The notes beneath the pieces were generated by a model that was not told the origin of the DNA, did no database searches, and saw only the letters and a list, made by a program, of their open reading frames with translations. A stretch of 64,000 nucleotides of DNA from Myxococcus landrumus (GTDB lineage Bacteria > Myxococcota > Myxococcia > Myxococcales > Myxococcaceae): the NCBI RefSeq assembly GCF_017301635.1, contig NZ_CP071091.1, forward strand, positions 9,230,501 through 9,294,500, given 5' to 3'. This document shows, one piece after another, positions 41,497-50,955 of the stretch (within the stretch, counting starts at the first letter, position 1; each line of letters starts with the position of its first letter). The position numbers and the translations under genes were made by a program.

Positions 41497-42973
41497 GCAA
41501 CCAGCACCTGTCCCCGCTGCGCGTGCCGCTGGTCAGCGAGCCGCGCAGCATGGGCCAGCTCACCGAGGAGATTTGCGCCCCCATGGAGCGCGCGCCCACG
41601 TGGAAGTGGTGGGTGGCGTTCGGCATCGCGGTGGCGGTGTTGGCCACGGGCGCGGGCATCGTCGCGTACCAGGTGGGCACTGGCATCGGCGTGTGGGGCC
41701 TCAACAAGACCATCGGCTGGGCGTTCGACATCACCAACTTCGTGTTCTGGGTGGGCATCGGCCACGCGGGCACGCTCATCTCCGCCATCCTCTTCCTCTT
41801 CCGGCAGAAGTGGCGCACCAGCATCAACCGTGCGGCGGAGGCGATGACGCTGTTCGCCGTGATGTGCGCGGCGCTCTTCCCGCTCATCCACATGGGGCGG
41901 CCCTGGCTGGCCTTCTGGGTGCTGCCGTATCCCAATACGCGCGGAAGCCTCTGGGTGAACTTCCGCTCGCCGCTCCTGTGGGACGTGTTCGCCATCTCCA
42001 CGTACTTCACCGTGTCCGCGGTGTTCTGGTACGTGGGCCTGATTCCGGACCTGGCCACCGTCCGTGACAGGCTGAAGGCGGGCGTCCGCAAGGCCATCTT
42101 CAAGGTGATGTCGCTGGGGTGGACGGGCTCGAACCGGACGTGGAGCCGCTACGAGACGGTGTACCTGCTGCTCGCGGGCCTGGCGACGCCGCTGGTGCTC
42201 AGCGTGCACACCATCGTCTCCATGGACTTCGCCACGTCGGTGATTCCCGGCTGGCACACCACCATCTTCCCGCCGTACTTCGTCGCGGGCGCGGTGTTCA
42301 GCGGCTTCGCGATGGTGCTGACGTTGATGATCATCACCCGCGTGGTGCTGGGCTACGAGCACCTCATCACCCTGCGCCACCTGGAGAACATGACGAAGGT
42401 CATCATCGTCACCGGTGGACTGGTGTCGCTGGCGTACGCCACGGAGTTCTTCATCGCCTGGTACTCGGGCAACCCCTACGAGCGCTTCGCCTTCATGAAC
42501 CGCGCGTTCGGCCCGTATGCCTGGGCGTATTGGACGATGGTGACGTGCAACGTGGTGTCGCCGCACCTGTTCTGGTTCAAGAAGATTCGCACCTCGCCCG
42601 CGGCCATCTTCGTGCTGTCGCTGGTCATCAACGTGGGCATGTGGTTCGAGCGCTTCGTCATCATCGTGACGAGCCTCCACCGGGACTACCTGCCCAGCAG
42701 TTGGTCCATGTACACGCCGACGATGGTGGAGGTGGGGACCTTCATCGGCACCTTCGGTCTCTTCTTCACCCTGTTCCTGCTCTTCGTGCGAGTGCTGCCC
42801 ATCATCTCCATCGGCGAGGTGAAGAGCGTGCTGGGCTTCGCGCGAAGCACGCCGGCGCACCCCGAGACTCCGCCGTCGACGCGTCCTGCCCCCGTGCTCG
42901 ACGCGCCGGAGGAGGCCTCGGCGGCCCGGAACCACCCGCCGCTGGCCATCGCCACCCGGAAGGATGTCCCCGT

Positions 42974-42977
<4 letters not shown>
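41493..42977 (+). CDS. actC: ACIII subunit ActC, NrfD-like quinol-site membrane protein
   Basis: A 494-residue NrfD/PsrC family protein with about ten membrane helices; ActC is the proposed quinol-binding, possibly proton-conducting subunit. Segments such as [19 protein letters not shown] and [18 protein letters not shown] match the family, with acidic and histidine residues near the periplasmic side expected at the quinol pocket. The final ~50 residues are a polar Pro/Ala-rich tail. The ATG overlaps the actB stop (ATGA) and its own stop overlaps actD, continuing the tightly coupled operon. Confidence 0.92.
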
Positions 42978-43491
<514 letters not shown>

Positions 43492-43495
<4 letters not shown>

Positions 43496-44061
43496 GCAAG
43501 AGGTGGGCAGGACTGGCGGCGCTGGGGCTGGCCGTGGCGGGCTGCGAGCAGGACGAGACGAAGCCCAACTTCGAGTACGCGCCGGACATGGTGGCGTCCG
43601 TCCCCTACGACAGCTTCGCGAACAACCCGAACACGCCCGACGGCAAGACGCTCGTGACGCCGGCGAAGGGCACGGTGCCTCGGGGGCATCTGCCCCTGCA
43701 CCTGGCCTCCGGACCGGAGGCGGCCGAGCGCGCCGGAGCGGACCTGCGCAATCCATATCCGTCCTCGCCCGACGTGCTCGCGCGTGGGCAGACGGCGTTC
43801 CTGCGCTACTGCTCGCCGTGCCATGGCTCGGGGGGACTGGGAGACGGGCCGGTGACGGCGCGCTTCCCGATGCCGCCGTCGCTGCTCGCGGAGCACGCGG
43901 TGGGGCTGCCCGATGGGCGCATCTTCCACATCATCACCCATGGGCAGGGGCTGATGCCGGCCCATGGGTCGCAAGTGGCGCCGGAGGACCGGTGGAAGCT
44001 GGTCCACTACGTGCGCTCGCTCCAGAACCCCGCGCGCACCGCGCACAAGGAGACGCCATGA
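43492..44061 (+). CDS. actE: ACIII subunit ActE, mono-haem cytochrome c lipoprotein
   Basis: A 189-residue lipoprotein (lipobox V-A-G-C) with one class I haem site, CSPCHGSGG near residue 103, and a candidate axial Met in QGLMPAHGSQV. The N-terminal half holds the YDSFANNPNTPDGKTL segment typical of the ACIII cytochrome, with a mature lipid anchor at the periplasmic face. It is the probable exit point for electrons towards cytochrome c or the oxidase. GTG start, overlapping actD and actF. Confidence 0.9.
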
Positions 44062-45254
44062 GCGCCCCGGTCCACGCCTCCGCGAATGAGTCGCGCGGCG
44101 GCTTCGCTGTCTCGCCCGTCTTCCATCGCGCCGCGCAGGTGGCGGCGGGCGCGGGGTTGGGGGTGCTGGTCCTGGGGCTGGTACAGGCCCCGGAGCGCGC
44201 GCTGACGAGCCTGCTCACCAGCGGCTTCTACTTCCTGTGCCTCGGGTTGGGCGGGGCGGTGTTCCTCGCGTTGATGTACGTGGCGAACGCGGGCTGGTTC
44301 ACTGTCTTCAAGCGCATCCCGGAGGCGTTCACCGCCTATGTGCCTTGGGGCGCGGTGACGATGCTGGCGCTCCTGCCCTTCATGGCGACGCTCTACCCGT
44401 GGGCGAAGCCGGGCGTCATGGAGACGGACCACCTGCTGCACCAGAAGGAGGCGTTCCTCAACGTCCCGTTCTTCGCCATCCGCATGGTCGTCATGCTGGC
44501 GCTGTGGGTGGCCTTCACGTGGGTGTTGCGGCGCAACTCGCTCCGGCAGGACGTGGAGCAGGGCGAGGTGCTCACGCGGCGCAACGTGAAGGTGTCCGCG
44601 GTGTTCCTGGTGCTCTTCTCGCTGACCTTCTGCCTGGCCGCGTTCGACTGGCTGATGAGCCTGGAGCCGCACTGGTTCAGCACCATCTATGCGCTCTACA
44701 ACGTGGCGGGGCTGCTCAGCTCCAGCGTGTGTGCCATCACCGTGGTGGCGGTGCTGCTCCACCGGGCGGGGGCCCTGCCGCAGCTCAACAGCAGCCATCT
44801 CCATGACCTGGGCAAGCTGATGTTCGGCTTCGCCACGCTGTGGGCCTACCTCTGGTTCTCGCAGTTCATGCTCATCTGGTACGCGAACATCCCCGAGGAG
44901 ACGGTGTACTTCATCGCGCGCATGCACGGCGGCTGGGAGGTTCCGTTCTACGCGAACGTGGCGCTGAACTGGGCGCTGCCGTTCGTGCTGCTGCTGCCTC
45001 GCCCGGCGAAGATGAACCCGTCGCACCTCTTGCGAGTGGCGGCGGTGCTGCTCGTGGGGCGCTGGTTGGATTTGTACCTGATGGTGGCTCCGGCGCATCA
45101 GCCGGAGGGCTTGAGTGTTGGCGTGTACGAGCTGGCGGGCTTCCTGGGCCTGGGCGCGCTGTTCACGCTGGCGGTGACCCGGGCCGTGCGCACCACGCCG
45201 CTGCTTCCGGTGGGGGACCCGTACCTGGTGGAGAGCCTGCATCACCACACCTGA
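44058..45254 (+). CDS. actF: ACIII subunit ActF, second NrfD-like membrane protein
   Basis: The 398-residue last subunit, paralogous in fold to ActC, with about ten helices. Recognisable pieces are WFTVFKRIPEAFTAYVPWG, SLTFCLAAFDWLMSLEPHWF, YLWFSQFMLIWYANIPEET and HQPEGLSVGVYELAGFLG, standard for ActF/DUF-type quinol:cytochrome c oxidoreductase membrane subunits. It ends the operon; a strong hairpin terminator lies ~90 bp downstream. No cytochrome c oxidase (aa3) genes follow, unlike in many ACIII loci; the cbb3 genes are 8 kb further on. Confidence 0.92.
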   Translation: MSAPVHASANESRGGFAVSPVFHRAAQVAAGAGLGVLVLGLVQAPERALTSLLTSGFYFLCLGLGGAVFLALMYVANAGWFTVFKRIPEAFTAYVPWGAVTMLALLPFMATLYPWAKPGVMETDHLLHQKEAFLNVPFFAIRMVVMLALWVAFTWVLRRNSLRQDVEQGEVLTRRNVKVSAVFLVLFSLTFCLAAFDWLMSLEPHWFSTIYALYNVAGLLSSSVCAITVVAVLLHRAGALPQLNSSHLHDLGKLMFGFATLWAYLWFSQFMLIWYANIPEETVYFIARMHGGWEVPFYANVALNWALPFVLLLPRPAKMNPSHLLRVAAVLLVGRWLDLYLMVAPAHQPEGLSVGVYELAGFLGLGALFTLAVTRAVRTTPLLPVGDPYLVESLHHHT

Positions 45255-45345
45255 GCCGTTGAGGACTTGAACGAAATAAGCCCGGGGTCACGGACCCTCT
45301 CGGACCCAGGCCCCATGGAGCCTTGGTGCGAGGTGACCCCGGCGG

Positions 45346-45393
45346 CGATGCCACCCGCAGTTCCTCCTCGGGCGGGTGGCATCGTTCTTTTTG
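45346..45393 (+). terminator. Strong intrinsic terminator of the ACIII operon
   Basis: CGATGCCACCCGC (45346-45358) and GCGGGTGGCATCG (45372-45384) form a perfect 13-bp stem with a 13-nt loop, followed directly by TTCTTTTTG. An outer 8-bp inverted repeat, GGGGTCAC/GTGACCCC (45284-45291 with 45333-45340), lies just upstream. The oxidoreductase gene starts 18 bp after the T-run, so its transcription is either independent or attenuated here. Confidence 0.85.
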
Positions 45394-45410
45394 TGCTCCA
45401 ATCCGGCGCC

Positions 45411-46520
45411 ATGGCTTCTTCCGAGACGCTCCGCGTCGCCTTGCTGGGCTATGGCTTCGCGGGCAAGTCCTTCCACGCTCCACTGCTGCGCACGGTGGAA
45501 GGACTGTCGTTGAGGGTCGTGGCGTCCAGCCGGCCCGAGGCCGTCCACACGGACCTGCCCGAGGTCACCGTGCTGTCGTCCGCGCGCGAGGCGGCCACAC
45601 ACCCCGACGTGGACCTCGTTGTCGTGGCGACGCCGAATGAGACGCACGCCTCGCTCGCGGAGGCGGCGCTCCGGGCTGGCAAGCACGTGGTCGTCGACAA
45701 GCCCTTCACCGTCACGCTGGCGCAGGCGCGCGGACTGGCGGCGCTCGCGAAAGAGCAGGGGCGGGTGCTCTCCGTGTTCCAGAACCGGCGCTGGGACAGC
45801 GACTTCCTCGCGCTCAAGGCCCTGCTCGCGCGCGGCGCCCTGGGGCGCGTCACGCATGTCGAGTCGCGGTTCGACCGCTTCCGTCCGGAGGTCCGCTCGC
45901 GTTGGCGCGAGCAGCCCGTTCCTGGCGCGGGAATCTGGTTCGACCTGGGGCCGCACCTCGTGGACCAGGCGCTGCAACTGTTCGGCGTGCCCGACACGGT
46001 GGTGGCGTTGCTGTCGGCGAGCCGCGATGGCTCGGCCATCGAGGACTGGAGCCAGGTGACGCTGGTGTATCCGCGCCGGTACGTCGTGCTCCAGGCGTCC
46101 ATGCTCGTCGCGGGAGGGCTGCCGCGCTTCGCTGTCCACGGGACGCGAGGCTCCTGGCTGAAGCACGGAATGGATGCGCAGGAGCGCAGGCTCGTCGCCG
46201 GAGAGCTTCCAGGCGCGGAGGACTGGGGGACGGACCCGTCTCCGGGGCGGCTGTTCACGGGGGCCGCTGGAGACTCCCTGGTGACGGAAGCGCCGCGCGG
46301 CGACTACCGCCTGTACTACGCGGGAGTTCGGGATGCCGTGCGGGGGCTCGCACGCAACCCGGTGACTCCCGCGCAGGCGGTGGCGGTGTCTTCGGTGCTG
46401 GAGGCCGCGCTCCAGTCCGCGCGTCGAGGGTGTGCCCGTGAACCGGACCTCACCCCCGAGGAGCGCCGTGCCTTTCAGGCGGACACGGACGTTGCGGAGG
46501 CCGGCTCACGGGCTCCGTGA
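45411..46520 (+). CDS. Gfo/Idh/MocA family oxidoreductase
   Basis: A 369-residue NAD(P)-dependent oxidoreductase. The N-terminal Rossmann domain starts LRVALLGYGFAGKSFHAPLL. VVVATPNETHASLAEAALRAGKHVVVDKP is the family signature region, with catalytic Lys in DKPFTVT. The C-terminal domain has WFDLGPHLVDQALQLFG, where Asp/His are the usual catalytic pair. It resembles the YhhX/YvaA branch with G-x-G-x-x-G-K-S-F-H-x-P, acting on sugars or inositol-like polyols; the substrate is unknown. The ATG at 45411 follows a strong terminator, so it may have its own short promoter or depend on read-through. Confidence 0.88.
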   Translation: MASSETLRVALLGYGFAGKSFHAPLLRTVEGLSLRVVASSRPEAVHTDLPEVTVLSSAREAATHPDVDLVVVATPNETHASLAEAALRAGKHVVVDKPFTVTLAQARGLAALAKEQGRVLSVFQNRRWDSDFLALKALLARGALGRVTHVESRFDRFRPEVRSRWREQPVPGAGIWFDLGPHLVDQALQLFGVPDTVVALLSASRDGSAIEDWSQVTLVYPRRYVVLQASMLVAGGLPRFAVHGTRGSWLKHGMDAQERRLVAGELPGAEDWGTDPSPGRLFTGAAGDSLVTEAPRGDYRLYYAGVRDAVRGLARNPVTPAQAVAVSSVLEAALQSARRGCAREPDLTPEERRAFQADTDVAEAGSRAP

Positions 46521-46531
46521 AGAGGGGACCG

Positions 46532-47164
46532 TCAGAACTGTCCCGTCAGGCCCAGCGCGCTTCCCTTCGTGTCCACGGAGACCGCCGGCAGGATGCTCAC
46601 CGTCGTGTCCGTGGACCGCGACGGCAGGTTCGACGCGTGTGACAGCTCGTAGCCGATGAGCGAGCCGAGCATGGAGAAGGCTGGCACGAGCAGGAACATG
46701 GTGTCTTCGACCTTCTCCTGCGGGCGCAGGTGCGCGGTCAGCACCGCCATGCCGCCTCCCGCGAGGGCTCCCAGCAAGACTCCCTCCGGGGCGCCTTTCC
46801 CCTTCGCCATCTTTCCGCCCAGCATGACGCCGAAGGGGGCTCCAACGGCGGCGCCCAGCAGGAACCCTCGTTCCCAGTCCGCGTACTTCTGGGTGCTGGA
46901 GGGGGAGTCATCGTCATCGGGCTGGGACGCACCGATGAGCAGTCCGGCGAAGCCCGTGCCCATCGCGGCCGCCCACATCATTCCGGCCTCGGCCGCGACG
47001 CGCCCCACCTTCCTCCCGCCACTCTCGCCGCGAGGTGCATCCAGGCGCGGAAGGGGCTCGAGCGGGGGTGGTGCTTCCACCGCGAGACCCACGCCAGGAA
47101 GCATGAGGACACATCCGAGTGCCACGAACCGATTCCATGTCGACAGGCGCTTGATGGCTTTCAT
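46532..47164 (-). CDS. Exported glycine-rich protein, outer-membrane-like, unknown
   Basis: A 210-residue protein with a signal peptide (FVALGCVLMLPGVGLAVE), a Pro-rich spacer, then alternating Gly/Ala-rich hydrophobic stretches (MWAAAMGTGFAGLLIGA, GFLLGAAVGAPFGVMLGGKM, GVLLGALAGGGMAVL). It ends in a beta-strand-like tail finishing in Phe (ALGLTGQF), a feature of outer-membrane beta proteins. No named family is recognised. The ATG at 47164 has GGGTGGGG upstream. It is divergent from the SEC-C gene, and its stop is 11 bp from that of the oxidoreductase. Confidence 0.65.
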   Translation of the reverse strand: MKAIKRLSTWNRFVALGCVLMLPGVGLAVEAPPPLEPLPRLDAPRGESGGRKVGRVAAEAGMMWAAAMGTGFAGLLIGASQPDDDDSPSSTQKYADWERGFLLGAAVGAPFGVMLGGKMAKGKGAPEGVLLGALAGGGMAVLTAHLRPQEKVEDTMFLLVPAFSMLGSLIGYELSHASNLPSRSTDTTVSILPAVSVDTKGSALGLTGQF

Positions 47165-47409
47165 GTCCCCACCCTTTTGCAAAGGAGTTGCCGGGAGTTC
47201 TTCCCCTGGGGCCTGCCGGGGAAGGGGCTCCCAACGTGAAGTCGCGTGCTCAAGCGTCACGTGGATGTGCACGCCGTTGCACGATACGTGTGAACCGGAT
47301 GGCTTCCGAGCGACACCCGGAGGCAGGTGGCCCCCCCAGCCCGGGCATCGCCTGATAGGTTGCGCCCACGATTTCACCGCTCGCCAGGCGAGCCGAGAGG
47401 CCACTCCCC

Positions 47410-48708
47410 TTGAGTCAGAAGAAACCCGGACGCAACGACCCGTGCCCCTGCGGCAGCGGCAAGAAGTACAAGGTGTGCCACGCCGCCCAGGACCGCGCGA
47501 GCGCGCCGCCTCCGAGTGTCCCCGTTCACCGTCCCCAAGAGGCGTCCTTCCTGGCGACGAAGGGGCGACAGCGGCAGGCGGATGGGAGCTATCCGATGTT
47601 CGCGTTGGAGCGGTTCGGTCAGCTCCTCGCGGAGTGGGGACCGGAGCCGAGGCTGCGCTTCAAGTCGGACGCTTTCGACGGTTTCGTGAACACGCACCTG
47701 GCGCGCCTCACGGAGGAGGAGGCCACGGACGCGGCCAGCATGTATCAGGCGTTGTTCACGGGGTGGATGCGGGAGCTGGGCGCGGAGCAGGCGGGCATCT
47801 TCCTGACGGGCCTCGCGCTGGAGACGCTCAACCGGTCCACGAAGCCTGGACAGTCGCGCGAGGACCAGGGCGTCCTGGGTGCGGTCTCCCGATTGTCGCT
47901 CAAGGCGAACCGGCCGAAGGGCCTCCGGTTGGAGGACCACCCCATCATCAAGGTGGTGTTCGACGTGCAGTTCCGCGAGTGGCGGGCGCGGCACAAGGAG
48001 TGGCTGGAGAAGCACGAGGCGTTGCTCGATGAGTCCTCGTTGACGGAGCAGGCGCGCGAGGCGCTCAAGCAGGCGCGCGAGGGGAACGTGGATGCGCTCC
48101 TGAACTTCGTGAAGGAGGACCCGGAGCTCGCCGAGCGCATCGCGCGTGAGGCCAAGGAGCGCGCGGGCCGCGTCGAGGCGAAGCTGCGCGAGGCGTCCAC
48201 CCCGCCGGTGTTCGCGCCGGAGGAGGAGCTCTGGCTCACGTGTGTCCTCTGGGAGCCGATGCAGGCGCTCAAGGGCCTGCCGCCAGGCTCCGAGCCCACG
48301 GTGCGCAGGGAAGCGGTGACGGCGCTGCTGCGCGGCGTGAAGGGCGCGCTCGATGAGGACTTCCTCGCGGGGATGTTGGGGCGCATGCGTGAGAAGGCCC
48401 AGGATGCCTCGCTCGATGAGGCCCTGCGCGCCTGGTACACGGACGCGTCCATTGCGTTCGAGGCCGAGCCCGCGCGCATGGCGCTGGCCGCGTTGCTGAC
48501 GGCGCGGCAGGAGGCGGTGGGGCGTTCGGCGGAGGAGATGGTGGCGCTCGCGGACTTGAAGGCGCTGACCACGTGGACGCCGGAGGGCTTCGAGCCCTAC
48601 CGGATGCTGCTGCTCCAGATGGGACTGCCCGCCTCGGCCGAGCGCATCGCCCGGTGCCAGGAGTGGCTGCGCACCCATCCGGTCGCGCTGCGCGCGGCAG
48701 CGGAGTGA
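47410..48708 (+). CDS. SEC-C motif protein, otherwise uncharacterised
   Basis: A 432-residue cytoplasmic protein beginning with a SEC-C zinc motif (RNDPCPCGSGKKYKVCH, Cys12, Cys14, Cys23, His24), the metal-binding module known from the C-terminus of SecA. The rest is long, helical and rich in Glu, Ala and Arg, with no recognised domain. It starts with TTG, fixed by the fact that the motif begins at residue 9 and GAGAGG lies upstream. It could be a translation- or secretion-linked adaptor, but this is a guess. Convergent with the TetR gene after 160 bp without a gene. Confidence 0.72.
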   Translation: MSQKKPGRNDPCPCGSGKKYKVCHAAQDRASAPPPSVPVHRPQEASFLATKGRQRQADGSYPMFALERFGQLLAEWGPEPRLRFKSDAFDGFVNTHLARLTEEEATDAASMYQALFTGWMRELGAEQAGIFLTGLALETLNRSTKPGQSREDQGVLGAVSRLSLKANRPKGLRLEDHPIIKVVFDVQFREWRARHKEWLEKHEALLDESSLTEQAREALKQAREGNVDALLNFVKEDPELAERIAREAKERAGRVEAKLREASTPPVFAPEEELWLTCVLWEPMQALKGLPPGSEPTVRREAVTALLRGVKGALDEDFLAGMLGRMREKAQDASLDEALRAWYTDASIAFEAEPARMALAALLTARQEAVGRSAEEMVALADLKALTTWTPEGFEPYRMLLLQMGLPASAERIARCQEWLRTHPVALRAAAE

Positions 48709-48868
48709 CCAGGGCCGGGCGTTAGCGGAAGGGGCTGCCCGAGCGCTCCTTCCGCAAGCCGCATCGGCGTGAGAGGCGTTGTGTCGGCCGGGCGCATGGC
48801 CCGGCGTCAGCGGCGAGGCTCCTCCAGGCGGTGGTGCTACTTTCCTCGCCGGAGTGTGGTGGTGCCCG

Positions 48869-49489
48869 TCACTTCGACGCGCCGCCCTTGTCCCCGGTCG
48901 CTGACTCGGAGGTGTCCGCCGAGAGCACGGCGACCCTCCGGGCGGCCTTGAGCAGCTCATCGGACAGCGGCGTGCCCGCGGTCGCCTTGGCCAGCGTCAA
49001 CGTCCCGATGCACAGCGCATAGGTCGCCAGCGCACGCTCCCTCGCGCTGGCCCGCTCGTCCGAGGGGAGATGGGCGGCGAAGTTCTCCGCCGTCAGGTCC
49101 AGCTCGTGCGCCAGCGCCTGCTTCAGCTCCGGCTCGCCGCGCACCACGTCGGACAGCACGGCGGGCAGGGGACACGTGGGCACCTCCGCGTCCCGGTGCG
49201 TGCGCGAGAGATACCGCCGCACCAGATGGCTCAGCCACTCCTCGCCGCGCAGGTCCTCGAGCCCCTGCGGCCAGTCCACCCGCTGGCGGCTCATGATGCG
49301 CTGGAGCGATTCGATGAGCAGCGCCTGCTTCGAGCTGAAGTGCGCATAGAAGCCGCCCACCGTGAGGCCCGCGGCGCGCATCACCGTCTCGACGCTGGCC
49401 CCCAGGAAGCCCTTCTGGCGGAACAGCCCTCCGGCCGCCTCCAGGATTCGCTCATGGGTCGTCTGCTTCTGCTCCGGGGGATGCGGCAC
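48869..49489 (-). CDS. TetR family transcriptional regulator
   Basis: A 206-residue repressor-type regulator. The N-terminal HTH is HERILEAAGGLFRQKGF...VETVMRAAGLTVGGFYAHF. The C-terminal ligand-binding part has a Cys-Pro-Leu (VPTCPLPAVLSDVV) as in the TetR_C_11 group. I chose GTG 49489 (VPHPPEQKQT) since GAGGTGA lies 7 bp upstream; an ATG at 49549 would add 20 residues. It is divergent from the thiolase gene, with palindromes in between, and probably represses that gene. Confidence 0.82.
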   Translation of the reverse strand: MPHPPEQKQTTHERILEAAGGLFRQKGFLGASVETVMRAAGLTVGGFYAHFSSKQALLIESLQRIMSRQRVDWPQGLEDLRGEEWLSHLVRRYLSRTHRDAEVPTCPLPAVLSDVVRGEPELKQALAHELDLTAENFAAHLPSDERASARERALATYALCIGTLTLAKATAGTPLSDELLKAARRVAVLSADTSESATGDKGGASK

Positions 49490-49513
49490 CTGGGTCTCAC
49501 CTCGCGTGACACA

Positions 49514-49527
49514 ATGATACACATCAT
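49514..49527. promoter_or_regulatory. Palindrome ATGAT-ACAC-ATCAT, possible TetR operator
   Basis: A 5-bp-arm inverted repeat (ATGATACACATCAT) lies 25 bp upstream of the chosen TetR start in AT-rich sequence, placed so that bound regulator would block its own gene. It is one of two palindromes in this gap. Confidence 0.35.
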
Positions 49528-49581
49528 CGCGCCGATTTCCGCTTTCCATCAAGGGACGCCTGGACGCCCGCCACCTTCGAA

Positions 49582-49610
49582 TTGCGACCATATTATGCTC
49601 ATCATATGGT
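49582..49610 (+). promoter_or_regulatory. Thiolase promoter with overlapping palindrome
   Basis: TTGCGA (49582-49587), 17 bp, then TATGGT (49605-49610) fits a sigma-70-type promoter, 4 of 6 matches in each box. The 7-bp inverted repeat ACCATAT/ATATGGT (49587-49593, 49604-49610) covers spacer and -10, a typical repressor site. The predicted start near 49617 precedes GGAGGG and the ATG at 49658. Confidence 0.5.
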
Positions 49611-49657
49611 TGGGGCGAGGGCGAGCGTGGCGCCGCCCGTGACTGGAGGGAGCGTCG

Positions 49658-50890
49658 ATGGATGCCTACATCGTGGATGCGGTGCGTACCCCGCGGGCCC
49701 GGGCCAAGCCTGGGAAGGGGGCCCTCAGTGGGCTCCACCCGCAGGAGTTGATGGCCCAGACGTTGAAGCAGCTTCCGCTGCGCACCGGCATCGACGTGGC
49801 GGAGGTGGACGACGTGGTGGTGGGGGTCGTCTCGCAAATCGAGGCCCAGGGCGCGAACCTCGCGCGCAACGCGGTCCTCGCCGCGGGCTGGCCCATTGGC
49901 ATTCCGGGCTTCAGCCTCAATCGCTTCTGTGGCTCGGGGCTCCAGTCCCTGTCGCTGGCGGCCATGGGCGTGGCGTCCGGCGCACAGCACCTGGTCATCG
50001 CGGGCGGTGTCGAGCAGATGAGCCGGTATGGCCTCAATGCCGACGGCGGCGGCACGGATGGCGGCAACGTCGACCTGCGCGAGCGCTTCTTCCAGGTCCC
50101 CCAGGGCATCTCCTCGGACCTCATCGCGACGCTGGAGGGCTTCACGCGGCAGGAGCTGGATGCGTGGGGACTGCGCTCGCAGCAGCACGCGGTGCTCGCC
50201 CAGAAGGAGGGCCGGTTCGCCCGAAGCCTGTTCCCGGTGAAGAACCCGCACACGGGAGAGGTGTTGCTCGCGGCGGATGATTCTCCGCGAGCCGACACGA
50301 CGGCGGAGAAGCTGGCCGCCCTCGCGCCGTCCTTCGTGCAACTGGGGGCCCGCGTCGAAGGGCCTGGGGGCGAGACGTTGGATGCGCTGGCGCTGCGGGC
50401 CTATCCCCGGGCGGGCGCGGTGCGCCACCTGCACACGGCGGGCACCGCGAGTGGCATCGCGGACGGCGCGGGTGCCGTGCTGGTGGCGTCGCGGGAGTAC
50501 CTGCGTGCGCATGGTTTGAAGGCGCGTGCTCGCGTGAGGTCCGTGGCGGCGGTGGGCAGTGACCCGGTGCTGATGTTGACCGGGCCGGCGCTGGCCGCGC
50601 GCAAGGCACTGGATGCCGCGGGGCTGACGACTCGCGACATCGACCTCTGGGAAATCAACGAAGCGTTCGCGGCCGTGGTGCTACAGACGGCGCGGGCGTT
50701 GGAGCTCGACCTGGACCGCGTCAACGTCAACGGAGGGGCCATCGCCCTGGGGCATCCCCTGGGCGCGACGGGGAGCATCCTGGTCGGCACCGCCCTGGAT
50801 GAGCTCGAGCGGCGGGGCCAGTCGCTCGCGCTGGTGACGTTGTGCACCAGTGGAGGTCAAGCGGTGGCGGCCGTGCTCGAGCGCCACTGA
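49658..50890 (+). CDS. Thiolase (acetyl-CoA acetyltransferase/3-ketoacyl-CoA thiolase)
   Basis: A 410-residue thiolase catalysing Claisen condensation or thiolytic cleavage of acyl-CoA. The nucleophile Cys91 is in NRFCGSGLQS. The C-terminal catalytic His lies in NVNGGAIALGHPLGATG and the second Cys in TLCTSGGQ. Chain-length preference (biosynthetic or beta-oxidation) is not evident; typical thiolases are about 390-400 aa. GGAGGG precedes the ATG. The TetR gene is divergent, suggesting fatty-acid or related ligand control. It is convergent with the SRPBCC gene, 65 bp away. Confidence 0.9.
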   Translation: MDAYIVDAVRTPRARAKPGKGALSGLHPQELMAQTLKQLPLRTGIDVAEVDDVVVGVVSQIEAQGANLARNAVLAAGWPIGIPGFSLNRFCGSGLQSLSLAAMGVASGAQHLVIAGGVEQMSRYGLNADGGGTDGGNVDLRERFFQVPQGISSDLIATLEGFTRQELDAWGLRSQQHAVLAQKEGRFARSLFPVKNPHTGEVLLAADDSPRADTTAEKLAALAPSFVQLGARVEGPGGETLDALALRAYPRAGAVRHLHTAGTASGIADGAGAVLVASREYLRAHGLKARARVRSVAAVGSDPVLMLTGPALAARKALDAAGLTTRDIDLWEINEAFAAVVLQTARALELDLDRVNVNGGAIALGHPLGATGSILVGTALDELERRGQSLALVTLCTSGGQAVAAVLERH

Positions 50891-50955
50891 GCCTGTCTGA
50901 CCAAACAGCATTCGCATCAGCATGGGGAGCTCCCGGAGTGTTGGGACTGGGAGCT

